Numbered from the stretch's first letter, positions 17,616 to 26,333 are shown. The stretch: 64,000 nucleotides of DNA from Curvibacter sp. GWA2_63_95 (GCA_001795455.1 MGPB01000020.1:1-64000), one strand, 5' to 3'. Numbers and translations: made by a program. The notes: generated by a model from the sequence alone, not told the origin.

Positions 17616-20534
17616 GCTTCCGGGCTGAGCGGCCCCTGTCGTCGTTGGTGGCAACAGCGCTTCAATGGCGGCCATGTCCACCCCATCAATCTGGGCGGGC
17701 AGCATGTACTGCCGGGCAAAGTGCTCCCACACCCGGCTGTGCAGGAAGTAGCGAAACAGCTCCGGGTCGATGTGCTGGTCTTTGGCCATGAACGCCATGA
17801 TGCGCAGCGATTCATTCAGGGTCTTGGCGGGCTTGTAGGGCCGGTCGGCAGCGGTCAGCGCCTCAAAAATATCGGCTAGCGCCATCACCCGGTCGGCCAA
17901 TGTGAGCTGGGCGGCTTGCAGCTTGCGGGGGTAGCCCTGGCCATCCAGCTTCTCATGGTGGGTGGCGGCGATATCGGGCACGCGGGCCAGATGGGCCGGC
18001 CACGGCAAGCTCTTGAGCATGATCAGCGTTTGCACGATGTGGTCGTTGATCTTGAAGCGGTCTTCCTCGGTCAGGGTGCCGCGGCGGATGGACAGGTTGT
18101 GAATCTCTCCCATGTGCTGGGCCTGCGCGGGGAGCTGCATATCAAAGCCATAGCGGTTCTTGGGATCACCTTTTTCCACCGGCGGCCTGCGCGTCCCCCA
18201 GGGCACCACGTGGTCGGGCCGGTCGGCCAGAAGCTGCTCCTGCACCGGCAAGGGCCTGGCTTCGGGAGATGTGGCCTGCATGCGCATCAGCTCCTGGCTG
18301 GACAGGCCCAGGCGATTGTCAAATTGCCGCACCCAGGGCGTCAATGCCAGCGCCTGCAGGCGTGCCATGTCGGCATCGGCCATGAACTCGCTTCCCGCAT
18401 TGCAGCGCGCCACAAAGGCAAAGTCATCGTGCAACTGGGCCTGGCACTGCGCCAGCACATGCTGCAGGGCGGCACGGTCGCCGCGATTGGCCACACCTTG
18501 CCAGAAGGTGATCTCGGCATCACGCCACAACACCTCAAAGCGCATACGCACTTCATGGATGCGGTTGTAAATGGTTTCCAGCTTGGTGGCCTTGTCGATG
18601 ATGTGCTCCGGGCTGGTGACCTTGCCGCAATCGTGCAGCCAGGCCCCCAGGTGGAACTCATACCGCTCGTCCTCGCTCATGGTGAAGTCGGCGTACGGCC
18701 CGCTGCGGTCCTGCACCAGGCGATCGATGAGCATGCCCGCAAGTTGGGGCACCCGTTCACAGTGCCCGCCGGTGTAGGGGCTCTTGGCATCAATGGCATC
18801 CGCCATCAGGCGGATCACTGCGTCCAGCAAGGCCTTTTGCGCCTCGATCAGTTGGCGCGTCTCTATCGACACGGCCAGCATGCCCGACAGTTGGTGCACG
18901 AACTGGGTGAACGAGGCATCGGCGTGCCCCGCATCGCTGCTGTGCTGCAGAACCAACAGGCCTTCAAGCTTGCCACTGCGCCCGCGCAAAGCCACCTGCA
19001 TTTCCAGCACCCCGGGGGCCACCTCCCGGCGTACAGCGGCCGCGGTCCCGGTGTGCTGCGCGGGGAGCGGCCCCTGCGCCAGCAGGGTGCCGGCGACTGC
19101 GGCCTGCTGCATCCCTTGCACGCTGCTGTCCACCAGGTACACCGCCCCTCCGTGGCAGCGGGTGGCGGACACCATTTTCTGCAGCACATTGGTCAGCATG
19201 CGCTCCACCTTGGGCTCGGTCGCCATGTCCTGGCTGATCTGCAAGAAGGTCTCGATCGTCTCGCCCATCTCCCCCATCACGTCCGACAGGTTATTCACTT
19301 CACGGATGAAGTTCGGCGGCTCGCGCACCCGGTGAAAGTCGAACTGGCTCATCCGCTGGGCCAGCGCCGTCAGACGGTCCAGCCTGCGGCCAATGGCAGC
19401 CCCGGCGAGCCATCCCAGCGGCATGAGCAGCAGGGCCAGCGCCACGATGGCCAGGGCCAGCCGAACCGCTTTGGTCTTGAGGTCCCCCAGCAAGTCATCA
19501 CTGGGTGCCGCCACCAGCAACTGCAGCCCGTCGGACTGCCACACATCGAAAGGCAGCACCACCCCCAGCCACTCGGTCCCCGCCACATCGTAGGGCTGCA
19601 CCTTGCCCTGCCCCACCCCCAGCGCATGCAAACCGGACAGGCCGGGCACGCCAAGCTCTGCGATGTTGCGAAAATCGATCCGGCCTTCGCCCTGCACCAG
19701 CACGCGGCGCATGTCCGGGTAGGCCAGCACCTGGTTTTTGGCATTCACCAGTGCCAGTTGGGCATTGGGGGAGGTGCGCAAATCACTGAGGCTGGCGGCC
19801 AGGTCGTCCAGCACCACATCGATGCCGAAAACGGCGCCCCCCTCCAGATTGGCTTGGCTTAGCGTCAGCCCCAACTGCTGCGTGGTGAAAAACACATACG
19901 GCTCGGTGAAGGCGGCGGTGTTCGTTGCCCGTGCGGCCTGGTACCAAGGCCTGGTGCGCGGATCAAACTGGTAGTCGGCTTGCAGGCGGCGCTGCAACAG
20001 GCGGCGCTCCGCGTCAAAAAACAGGAATTCGCCCTGCGGCTTGCCACCCTGCACCTGGACGGACTGGACGAGAAAACTGGCCTTGGACGGTGGTTGGAAG
20101 CGCTCCCGCAAGGCGGGCTGGTCCAGCGGACGGACCAGAAAAAAAGCGCCATCGGCATAACCCACAAATACCGAAGAAACCAGACGATTGGCCACCAACA
20201 CATCGGACAGGATGCGTATCTGGCCCATCCGCTGCTCCAGGGAATCGGCATGGCTCAAAGGGGTAGAGGTCAATAAGCGCAAGGTAGCCTGGGCGGGCTC
20301 CAGCATGCGGTGGGATTTTTCGGTGATGAGCAAACCGGCATCACGCGCCGATCTGGAAGCCGCATCCAGCAAGGACTGACGCGCCCCCAGCCAACCCAGC
20401 GCAATGATGGTAATGGCCAGAATGGCCATGGACACCACCACCACCGAGGCAATGGACAACCTGATGGGCCAACCCGGCGGCGCGGATATTCCGCCGTTTT
20501 CGTCTTTCGAATCCGGCCTCTTGTGTATTGCCAT
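17604..20534 (-). CDS. Membrane HD-GYP phosphodiesterase with dCache and GAF domains
   Basis: A 976-residue predicted cyclic-di-GMP phosphodiesterase. Membrane helices at about 26-50 and 356-380 flank a periplasmic double-Cache-like sensor (RTRPWYQAA, FTEPYVFF). HAMP (about 380-430) and GAF-like (430-560) regions follow. In the HD-GYP domain HCERV is at 591, HDCGK at 634-638, and HHEKLDGQGYP at 858-869, with DIFEALTAADRPYK behind it. About 150 residues (roughly 664-812) are inserted between the metal-binding HD and the GYP part. The ATG at 20534 has GGGAGG 6-7 bases upstream. Single gene; convergent with HNH. Confidence 0.9.
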   Translation of the reverse strand: MAIHKRPDSKDENGGISAPPGWPIRLSIASVVVVSMAILAITIIALGWLGARQSLLDAASRSARDAGLLITEKSHRMLEPAQATLRLLTSTPLSHADSLEQRMGQIRILSDVLVANRLVSSVFVGYADGAFFLVRPLDQPALRERFQPPSKASFLVQSVQVQGGKPQGEFLFFDAERRLLQRRLQADYQFDPRTRPWYQAARATNTAAFTEPYVFFTTQQLGLTLSQANLEGGAVFGIDVVLDDLAASLSDLRTSPNAQLALVNAKNQVLAYPDMRRVLVQGEGRIDFRNIAELGVPGLSGLHALGVGQGKVQPYDVAGTEWLGVVLPFDVWQSDGLQLLVAAPSDDLLGDLKTKAVRLALAIVALALLLMPLGWLAGAAIGRRLDRLTALAQRMSQFDFHRVREPPNFIREVNNLSDVMGEMGETIETFLQISQDMATEPKVERMLTNVLQKMVSATRCHGGAVYLVDSSVQGMQQAAVAGTLLAQGPLPAQHTGTAAAVRREVAPGVLEMQVALRGRSGKLEGLLVLQHSSDAGHADASFTQFVHQLSGMLAVSIETRQLIEAQKALLDAVIRLMADAIDAKSPYTGGHCERVPQLAGMLIDRLVQDRSGPYADFTMSEDERYEFHLGAWLHDCGKVTSPEHIIDKATKLETIYNRIHEVRMRFEVLWRDAEITFWQGVANRGDRAALQHVLAQCQAQLHDDFAFVARCNAGSEFMADADMARLQALALTPWVRQFDNRLGLSSQELMRMQATSPEARPLPVQEQLLADRPDHVVPWGTRRPPVEKGDPKNRYGFDMQLPAQAQHMGEIHNLSIRRGTLTEEDRFKINDHIVQTLIMLKSLPWPAHLARVPDIAATHHEKLDGQGYPRKLQAAQLTLADRVMALADIFEALTAADRPYKPAKTLNESLRIMAFMAKDQHIDPELFRYFLHSRVWEHFARQYMLPAQIDGVDMAAIEALLPPTTTGAAQPGSSGN

Positions 20535-20598
20535 GCGGCGCCCTCCCTGGGTATTGCGATAGCCCGCCTGCACACCAATCAGCGTGGCGCATCAGGAC

Positions 20599-20646
20599 TT
20601 GACAAGTTGTAACCCGCAATGGCTTAATTTACCAATTGGTTAATTA
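20599..20646 (+). promoter_or_regulatory. Promoter and operator of the ArsR-SRPBCC-GST cassette
   Basis: TTGACA (20599-20604) and CTTAAT (20623-20628) with an 18-base spacer form a good sigma70 promoter. A 22-bp inverted repeat (20625-20646, centre ACCAATTGGT, one mismatched pair) overlaps the -10. An ArsR-family repressor is encoded 24 bases downstream, so autorepression at this site is likely. Confidence 0.65.
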
Positions 20647-20669
20647 GCGATTTCCACAACCCATGCGAC

Positions 20670-21011
20670 ATGCAAGACGCCCTTAGCACCACCTTCGCCG
20701 CCCTGGCTGACCCGACGCGACGCGCCATCCTGGCGCGCCTGTCCAGCGGTGAAAGCTCGGTCAGCGACCTGGCCAAGCCTTTTGCCATGAGCGCGCCAGC
20801 CATCACGAAGCACCTGAAAGTGCTGCAGCGTGCCGGTCTCATCAGCCAGGGGCGGCAGGCCCAGTGGCGCCCCTGCAAGCTCGAAGCCCAGCCCCTGCGC
20901 GAAGCCGCTGACTGGGTGGCGCAGTACCGCCAGCACTGGGAAGATCGGCTGGACCGCCTGGAAGACTATTTGGCCACCCTGCAAGCCCCATCTACCGAGG
21001 AGAAACCATGA
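20670..21011 (+). CDS. ArsR-family transcriptional regulator
   Basis: A 113-residue winged-helix protein (LADPTRRAILARLSSGESSVSDLAKPFAMSAPAITKHLKVL, then RAGLI and a beta wing). There are no Cys pairs for metal binding, so it belongs to the non-metal ArsR group usually paired with SRPBCC (AHSA1) proteins. The next gene is such a protein and overlaps it by ATGA. A palindrome overlaps its promoter. Confidence 0.92.
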   Translation: MQDALSTTFAALADPTRRAILARLSSGESSVSDLAKPFAMSAPAITKHLKVLQRAGLISQGRQAQWRPCKLEAQPLREAADWVAQYRQHWEDRLDRLEDYLATLQAPSTEEKP

Positions 21012-21511
21012 CTGCACATGCCCCATTCACCATTTCCCGCTGGCTCAAAGCCCCACGCCCGCTGGTGTGGGAGGTGTATTCCAGCCCCGAGCACCTGCAA
21101 CACTGGCTGGGCCCCAAGGGCAGCACGGTGACGCACAGCCAGCTGGACTTTCAGGTAGGCGGCACCTACCACTACGCGATGAAGGTCGAAGGCGGCATGG
21201 AGCTGTGGGGCAAGTGGTTGTTCCTGGAGCTGCAGGCACCCGAGAAGCTGGTGCTGATCCAGTGTTTCTCCGACCCGCAGGGCGGTGCCACACGCAACCC
21301 CTGGGCGGCAGGCTGGCCGATGTACACCCACTCCACCACCACACTGACCGAGCAGGACGGCGGCACGCTGATGACCCTGGTGTGGGCCCCGCACGAAGCC
21401 ACCGCGGAAGAAGAAGCCCTGTTTGCCGCCAGCCACGACAGCATGCGCCAGGGCTGGGGCGGCAACCTCGACGTGCTGGAAGATTACCTGTCGCTGTTGC
21501 AAACGGCTTGA
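21008..21511 (+). CDS. SRPBCC/AHSA1-domain protein
   Basis: A 167-residue protein of the AHSA1-like SRPBCC superfamily (helix-grip fold with a hydrophobic ligand pocket). Landmarks are the N-terminal FTISRWLKAPRPLVWEVYSSPEHLQHWLGPKG, the central FQVGGTYHYAMKVEGG and the C-terminal helix SMRQGWGGNLDVLEDYL. The ligand is unknown. The ATG overlaps the ArsR stop, a very common pairing in which the regulator and SRPBCC partner are co-expressed. Confidence 0.9.
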   Translation: MTAHAPFTISRWLKAPRPLVWEVYSSPEHLQHWLGPKGSTVTHSQLDFQVGGTYHYAMKVEGGMELWGKWLFLELQAPEKLVLIQCFSDPQGGATRNPWAAGWPMYTHSTTTLTEQDGGTLMTLVWAPHEATAEEEALFAASHDSMRQGWGGNLDVLEDYLSLLQTA

Positions 21512-21532
21512 ACCCTTCGCTTCGGAGTCACC

Positions 21533-22192
21533 ATGTCACTCACGCTGTACTACCACCCCCTGGCCTCGTACTGCCACAAGGTTCTGGTCGCCCTGTACGA
21601 GCACGAGATTGCGTTTGAGGCGCGCATCATCGACCTCGGTGCAGAGGCCGACCGTGCGGAGCTCGGCGCGCTCTGGCCCTTCTGCAAATTTCCGCTGCTG
21701 CGCGACCACGAACGCCAGCGCACGGTGCCGGAGTCGTCCATCATCATCGAGTACCTGGACCCGTTTGCAGCCCGCCCGCCGCTGATCCCCCAAGACGCCA
21801 ACGACGCGCTGCAGGTACGCCTGTGGGACCGTATTGTGGACAGCTATGTGCACGAACCGATGCAGGACATCGTGCTCGACCATTTACGGGGTGCGAAAGG
21901 CGATACCACCACCCTGCGGGCCACCATCCAGACCGCTTACAGCCTGATCGACACCCAAGTGGCCACACGGCCGTGGATGGCGGGGCAGACGTTCAGCATG
22001 GCGGACTGCGCGGCAGCACCCGCGCTCTTTTATGCCCACACCCTGGAGTCCTTTCCAGAGCCCTTGGTGCACCTGCGGGCGTATTTCGAGCGGCTGATGG
22101 AGCGGCCCTCGGTGCAGCGGGTGCTGGAAGAAGCCAGGCCCTACTTCCCCATGTACCCGTTCCACAGCGCCATTCCGGCCCGCTTTCTGTAG
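21533..22192 (+). CDS. Glutathione S-transferase family protein
   Basis: A 219-residue GST. The N-terminal thioredoxin-like domain begins LTLYYHPLASYCHKVLVALYE and has the glutathione-binding turn FPLLRD and ESSIIIEYL. An all-helical C-terminal domain contains MADCAAAPALFYA. CGGAG stands 6 bases before the start, and the gene begins 21 bases after the SRPBCC stop, so it is the third gene of the cassette. Conjugation of glutathione to an organic or oxidised substrate is likely; the substrate is unknown. Confidence 0.9.
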   Translation: MSLTLYYHPLASYCHKVLVALYEHEIAFEARIIDLGAEADRAELGALWPFCKFPLLRDHERQRTVPESSIIIEYLDPFAARPPLIPQDANDALQVRLWDRIVDSYVHEPMQDIVLDHLRGAKGDTTTLRATIQTAYSLIDTQVATRPWMAGQTFSMADCAAAPALFYAHTLESFPEPLVHLRAYFERLMERPSVQRVLEEARPYFPMYPFHSAIPARFL

Positions 22193-22211
22193 ACGGGATT
22201 CGCCCCATCCT

Positions 22212-22234
22212 GTGCGGGTCTGGGCCACCCGCAC
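22212..22234. terminator. Stem-loop between convergent genes
   Basis: GTGCGGGT (22212-22219) and ACCCGCAC (22227-22234) form a perfect 8-bp stem with a 7-base loop, between the GST and EAL genes which converge here. No T-run follows, so it is only a possible bidirectional terminator. Confidence 0.4.
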
Positions 22235-22261
22235 GCGTGGCCTACGGGCACGGCGGCGGGC

Positions 22262-23173
22262 CTAGTCGAACCAGCGCATGCCCACCAGCTTTTGCAGCCC
22301 GGAGTCGGCCGCCGTCAGGTCGCCAGGGCGCGACGGAGGATCGGGCGGCGTCCACTTTTCGGCCAGCACATTGCGGGCGCGCAGGTTCAGCGTGTCCACC
22401 GCGGTCGGAGCGGGGAAACCCAGAAAGTGCCCCTGCGCCAGGTGTACGCCCGCGTCGCGGACGATACGCAAATCTTCGGCATCTTCCACGGCCTTGGCGA
22501 CCAGGCTGGCACCGGTCTTGAACGCCAGGTTGGAGAGGGTGCGCAGGACCTTGGCCTTGTCCGGGTCTTGCTGCAGGTCCTGGCTCATCCGGCTGTCCAG
22601 TTTGACCACCGAGGGCTTGAGGCGCAGCCACAGATCGAGGCTGCGCTGCGAGGCCTTCACATCGTCCAGCGCAATGGCGCAGCCCAGCGCCTGCAGCGCG
22701 GTGGTACAGCGCTCCAACGCGGTAATTTCTTTGAGCTTGCGGTGCTGGGTTACTTCCACCACCACCCGCTTGCAAGGCACCCGGTGTGCCAGAAACACGC
22801 CCTCTAGGCGCTTGAAGGACTTGGGCTCGCTGAGTGCCACCAGCGTGTGGGCACTGAGGTTGAGGTAGATGCGCCCTGCCGTGTGCGGGTAGCCCCAACT
22901 CTGCAGCGCGCGGCCCACGCAGGCCAGCTCCAGTTCAATCTGCATCTGCGCCAGTTGGGCCGCGTCCAGCAGCGCCTGGGGCGTTGCCATGTCGCTGTCC
23001 TTCTGGCCGCGCACCAAGGCTTCGTGGCCGTCGATGGCACCGCTTTGCAGGGCGACGATGGGTTGGTACAGCGTTTCCAAAGCGCCCTGCTCCAGCACGG
23101 CCTGCAAAGGATGGGGCGGGGTTTTGGCAGGCCAGCGCTGCAGCAGGCGGTGGACCAGGGAAACATCGGACAT
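22262..23173 (-). CDS. EAL-domain protein, probably catalytically inactive
   Basis: A 303-residue stand-alone EAL-fold protein. EAL itself survives (GHEALVRG, about residues 51-53) and so does the Asn of LNLSAHTL. Other active-site parts are changed: EVTE reads EVTQ, DDFGTG reads DDVKAS, and the AEGVE loop reads AKAVE. It more likely binds cyclic-di-GMP or a protein partner than hydrolyses it. There is no signal or membrane segment. Alone on the minus strand, 134 bases after the WYL regulator gene. Confidence 0.88.
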   Translation of the reverse strand: MSDVSLVHRLLQRWPAKTPPHPLQAVLEQGALETLYQPIVALQSGAIDGHEALVRGQKDSDMATPQALLDAAQLAQMQIELELACVGRALQSWGYPHTAGRIYLNLSAHTLVALSEPKSFKRLEGVFLAHRVPCKRVVVEVTQHRKLKEITALERCTTALQALGCAIALDDVKASQRSLDLWLRLKPSVVKLDSRMSQDLQQDPDKAKVLRTLSNLAFKTGASLVAKAVEDAEDLRIVRDAGVHLAQGHFLGFPAPTAVDTLNLRARNVLAEKWTPPDPPSRPGDLTAADSGLQKLVGMRWFD

Positions 23174-23307
23174 ACATCAACCTCGGGCGCAGTACAAAGG
23201 GGGAAGAGACAAGCTTTGGGAAGCGTGCACTTCAATTTACGCGCAAAGGAGGAAACTTTCCACACCCAATTGTTCCGGTTTGCACAGGCGCACGAAGCGC
23301 CCCGCGC

Positions 23308-24030
23308 TTACACCCCACCGTCTTGCAAGCGCGCCATAGCCTCTGGAGGCGCCACCCGACGCAGGTAGTCGGCCAGGGTTTTGCCCGGTTCGTCGGTAAA
23401 ACGGTCCGCAGCACTTTGTAACAATTCAAGCCCCGCCATGCGGTCCAGCCGGAAGCTGCGGAAGTCTTGCCGCGCCTCGCACCAGGCCGCCAGCGTCCAG
23501 ACCTTGCCCCAGTAAAAACAGCCCAGCGGACGCAGGGTGCGCTGGCTGGGCTGGTCGTTCGCGTCGCGGTAGTCCACCTGCACCTTGCAGTGGGCCTGGG
23601 CGGCTTCGCGCAGGGTGTGCAACGTGGCCTGTACCGCAGGCTCCAGCCCCACAGGCGGCGCGTACACCGCCATGCTCTGGGCCGCCACCCGGGCCGTCGC
23701 CGGCAGCACCGACAGAATTTTTCCCAGCGCCACCTGTGCGTTGTGCGCCAGCGCCGGGTCCTGCCAGACCTGGGCCATGCGCACCGAGGCCACCAGCGCG
23801 CGCGCCTCGTCCACGGTGAACATCAGCGGGGGCAAGTCAAAGCCCTGGCCCAGGCGGTAGCCCACGCCAGCCTCGCCTTCGATCGGCACCCCCTGGTGCT
23901 GCAGGTCGGCCACGTCACGGTAGACGGTGCGCTCGGACACCTCCAGCCGCCGCGCCAAAAAGGCGGCCGTGGTGAGACGGCGGCCCCGGATGAGCTGGAC
24001 GATTTGGAACAGGCGGTCGGCGCGGCGCAT
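23308..24030 (-). CDS. HTH-WYL transcriptional regulator (YafY type)
   Basis: A 240-residue regulator: N-terminal helix-turn-helix (MRRADRLFQIVQLIRGRR, then VSERTVYRDVADLQ) followed by a WYL-domain region (LRPLGCFYWGKVWTLAAWCEARQDFRSFRLDRM). WYL domains sense small ligands or nucleic acid. The start codon lies 4 bases beyond the 3' end of a dispersed repeat copy, which therefore occupies its promoter and ribosome-binding region. The VOC protein gene is upstream on the same strand. Confidence 0.9.
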   Translation of the reverse strand: MRRADRLFQIVQLIRGRRLTTAAFLARRLEVSERTVYRDVADLQHQGVPIEGEAGVGYRLGQGFDLPPLMFTVDEARALVASVRMAQVWQDPALAHNAQVALGKILSVLPATARVAAQSMAVYAPPVGLEPAVQATLHTLREAAQAHCKVQVDYRDANDQPSQRTLRPLGCFYWGKVWTLAAWCEARQDFRSFRLDRMAGLELLQSAADRFTDEPGKTLADYLRRVAPPEAMARLQDGGV

Positions 24031-24033
24031 GCG

Positions 24034-24100
24034 ATTTTTAAGTGTTTTAGGCCTCTAGCCCTCATGATACCTGCGCAAACAGCTATCAAAACAATAGCAT
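24034..24100 (-). repeat. Dispersed 66-bp repeat, copy 4
   Basis: On the minus strand: ATGCTATTG, TTTTGATAGCTGT, TTGCGCAGG, GGGCTAGAGGCC, then an A-rich end. GCTAT and ATAGC form a small palindrome in the left arm. It fills the upstream region of the WYL regulator gene. Confidence 0.85.
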
Positions 24101-24153
24101 AAAAGCAGCAACCCTACACGCCCCGAAGCGCAACGGCTGCGTGTGGCCGCGGA

Positions 24154-24531
24154 TCACACCAGCGCGTGCAGGCCGACGCGGTTGCCGTCCAGATCGGTGA
24201 TGTGGGCAAAGAAGCCCATGCCCGGTGGCAGCGCGGTGCGCGACTGGGCGATCTGGCCACCTTGCCCCACGGCACGCTGCAGCGCCGCATCCAGCGAAGG
24301 CGTGGCATCCAGATAGACCAGCGTACCGCCGGCGGCCACTCTGGGCGCCGTGGGGCCCATCATCAGTGCGCCGCCCGTGCCCTCCTGCGCCCTGTCGTAG
24401 GCAAACACCGCGCCCTGGCTGGGCCCCATGCTCTCGCGGCGCATGGGACGACCGAGCACGGTCTCGTAAAAGGCCTGGGCGGCGTCGAGTTGGGTGGTGG
24501 GGATTTCAAACCAGCTGATGGCGTTTTTCAT
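24154..24531 (-). CDS. VOC (glyoxalase/bleomycin resistance) family protein
   Basis: A 125-residue single-domain VOC protein: SWFEIPTTQLDAAQAFYETVLG at the N terminus and ITDLDGNRVGLHALV at the C terminus. Many members bind a divalent metal, but the ligands are not fully clear here. AAGGAG precedes the ATG at good distance. Transcribed toward the WYL regulator gene; whether it is the regulator's target is not shown. Confidence 0.88.
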   Translation of the reverse strand: MKNAISWFEIPTTQLDAAQAFYETVLGRPMRRESMGPSQGAVFAYDRAQEGTGGALMMGPTAPRVAAGGTLVYLDATPSLDAALQRAVGQGGQIAQSRTALPPGMGFFAHITDLDGNRVGLHALV

Positions 24532-24593
24532 CGGAACTCCTTGTTGTGTTGAGGGAGCCCGGATGGTGCCGGGGGGCTACTGACAGCGGTGTG

Positions 24594-24998
24594 TCAGGAG
24601 GGATGCGCCAGCGCCACACGCCGCGCCGCCTGCGTGTGGCCGCCATACCCCCAATCGCTGGCGGCTACCTCGCGCACGATGACGTAGCTGGCGGGCTCCA
24701 GCCCTTCTCCTGCGCCCAATTGCGCTTCGAGCTCAGCAAACGCGGTCGCAATGAAGGCGGCCTTCTGCTCCGCCGTGTTGGTGCCCTGGGTGATGCTGAT
24801 CTCCAGCAATGCCGTGGGGCGCTGCACATCGCGGCCACCCACATGCCAGCGTGCGGCGGGCACGTCGTCAATCACCACCGCGGTGACGTCCGCCCGCTTG
24901 CCCAGCGCTTCGTGGGTGATGCGGGTCAGGGCTTCGGCCAGGGCGCGGTAGCGCGAGGGGTTTTGCAGCGGCGAGATCTTGAGTTGCAGGGTGGGCAT
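24594..24998 (-). CDS. Tautomerase-family protein
   Basis: A 134-residue protein of the tautomerase/4-oxalocrotonate tautomerase superfamily. The start at 24998 gives MPTLQLKISP, leaving the catalytic Pro as residue 1 after Met removal. ITHEALGKRADVTAVVIDDV and WHVGGR resemble the beta-alpha-beta unit of the family. At 134 residues it is twice the size of 4-OT, suggesting a fused-unit (CHMI/MIF-like) arrangement. Its start is 2 bases after the stop of the preceding small gene. Confidence 0.82.
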   Translation of the reverse strand: MPTLQLKISPLQNPSRYRALAEALTRITHEALGKRADVTAVVIDDVPAARWHVGGRDVQRPTALLEISITQGTNTAEQKAAFIATAFAELEAQLGAGEGLEPASYVIVREVAASDWGYGGHTQAARRVALAHPS

Positions 24999-25000
24999 GG

Positions 25001-25234
25001 TCAGGCTTTCGAAGTGGTGGATGTGGAACGGTTGGCGCGGCGGGCCAGGCGGGCCCGCAAGCGGGTGGCGCTGCGTTGGGCCAGCATCTGGCCACCCGCC
25101 AGGCTGCGCTGCCAGACGGCATCGGCGCCGCGCCAGAAGTCGTCCACCGCCTCGCGGCGCAGGCGGCGGGCTTCGCGTTTGGCTTGGTCGTGCAGTTGGG
25201 CCAGGGCGATGGCGTCGGGGGTGGAGGGGAACAT
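25001..25234 (-). CDS. Small basic protein of unknown function
   Basis: I do not recognise this 77-residue protein. It is rich in Arg, Ala and Gln with a long helical stretch (LHDQAKREARRLRREAVDDFWRG) and an Arg-rich, Ser/Thr-rich tail. I chose ATG 25234 because GGAG stands 7 bases upstream; an in-frame ATG at 25255 has none. It is the first gene of a two-gene unit with the tautomerase and is divergent from a LysR regulator. Confidence 0.55.
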   Translation of the reverse strand: MFPSTPDAIALAQLHDQAKREARRLRREAVDDFWRGADAVWQRSLAGGQMLAQRSATRLRARLARRANRSTSTTSKA

Positions 25235-25288
25235 GGTGGACTCCGGTAGGTTCATGGGGGGATGCGATGGTTTGAACTTTATTGATCC

Positions 25289-25326
25289 AACCAATATTCG
25301 GAAACCGCTCCAAATCCATATTGGTT
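25289..25326. promoter_or_regulatory. Inverted repeat in LysR/tautomerase divergent region
   Basis: AACCAATAT (25289-25297) and ATATTGGTT (25318-25326) are perfect 9-bp inverted arms separated by 20 bases. They lie between the divergent small-protein/tautomerase unit and the LysR gene, the usual place for LysR binding. Confidence 0.55.
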
Positions 25327-25371
25327 TTGCAGTTTTTGCAAAACAAGACCCACATGCCGCACAATGGCCCC

Positions 25372-26259
25372 ATGCAACTCCACCTCGATGACGTGGCCCT
25401 GTTCACCCGCATTGCCAAGCTGGGCACCTTGTCGGCCGCAGCGCGCGAGCGCAATGTGCCGGTGAGCCAGGTCACCCGCGCGCTGACCCGGCTGGAAGCC
25501 GCCTGCGGCGTGCGCCTGCTGCACCGCACCACCCACGGCCTGAGCCTGACCGACGAGGGCGACACGCTGCTGAGCTACGGCCAGCGCCTGCTCGACACCA
25601 CGGCCGAGCTCGACAGCGAACTCAGCGGCAAGCTCAGCGGTCCCAGCGGTTGGGTGCGCATCAGCGTGAGCCCGCTGATGGCCGAGTGTGTGATTGCACC
25701 CAGTCTGGCCGGCCTGTACCAACGCTGGCCGTTGCTGCACATCGACATCAACGCCGACGACCGCATCGCCGACATGGCGCGCGATGGCATCGACGTGGCC
25801 ATCCGCACCGGCACCCCTGCCAGCGACACCTTGGTGGCGCGGCAGATCGGTGAATACGGCCGCACGCTGTATGCGGCGCCCAGCTACCTCACACGCTGCG
25901 GCACACCCCAGCACCCGGACGACCTGGCCCGCCACCACCTGATTGCCAACAGTGCCAGCCCCGGCCTGAACCGCTGGAGCCGCACCGGCCAGCCAGACTT
26001 CATCGTGCCAGGCCACACCCGTGCCGACAACACGGCCCTGCTACTGAGCCTGGTCGTGCAAGGCGTGGGCATCTCGCGCCTGCACGACCTGATGGCCGCA
26101 CCTTGGGTGCGCAGCGGCGCGCTGGTGCCGCTGCTGCAAGACCATTTTGCGAGCCCGCGCATCCCGATCTACGCGGTGATGCTGCAGGAACGCCACCGCC
26201 TGCCCAAGGTGCGGGCGTGTATTGACTACTGGGCGGAGTGGGTCGCGGGCATGTCATGA
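25372..26259 (+). CDS. LysR-family transcriptional regulator
   Basis: A 295-residue LysR regulator. The helix-turn-helix is in residues 1-60 (VALFTRIAKLGTLSAAARERNVPVSQVTRALTRLEAACGVRLLHRTTHGLSLT). The remainder is the periplasmic-binding-like effector domain. I chose ATG 25372 because the family N terminus begins there; the longer frame includes the operator region. Divergent from the tautomerase unit, which is its probable target. The effector is unknown. Confidence 0.92.
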   Translation: MQLHLDDVALFTRIAKLGTLSAAARERNVPVSQVTRALTRLEAACGVRLLHRTTHGLSLTDEGDTLLSYGQRLLDTTAELDSELSGKLSGPSGWVRISVSPLMAECVIAPSLAGLYQRWPLLHIDINADDRIADMARDGIDVAIRTGTPASDTLVARQIGEYGRTLYAAPSYLTRCGTPQHPDDLARHHLIANSASPGLNRWSRTGQPDFIVPGHTRADNTALLLSLVVQGVGISRLHDLMAAPWVRSGALVPLLQDHFASPRIPIYAVMLQERHRLPKVRACIDYWAEWVAGMS

Positions 26260-26333
26260 CGGTGCACGCGCACTGACACGGGGCACTGGCGGGCTGCCAA
26301 AGCGGGCATCGCTCACCGTACTGGTGCGCATAT

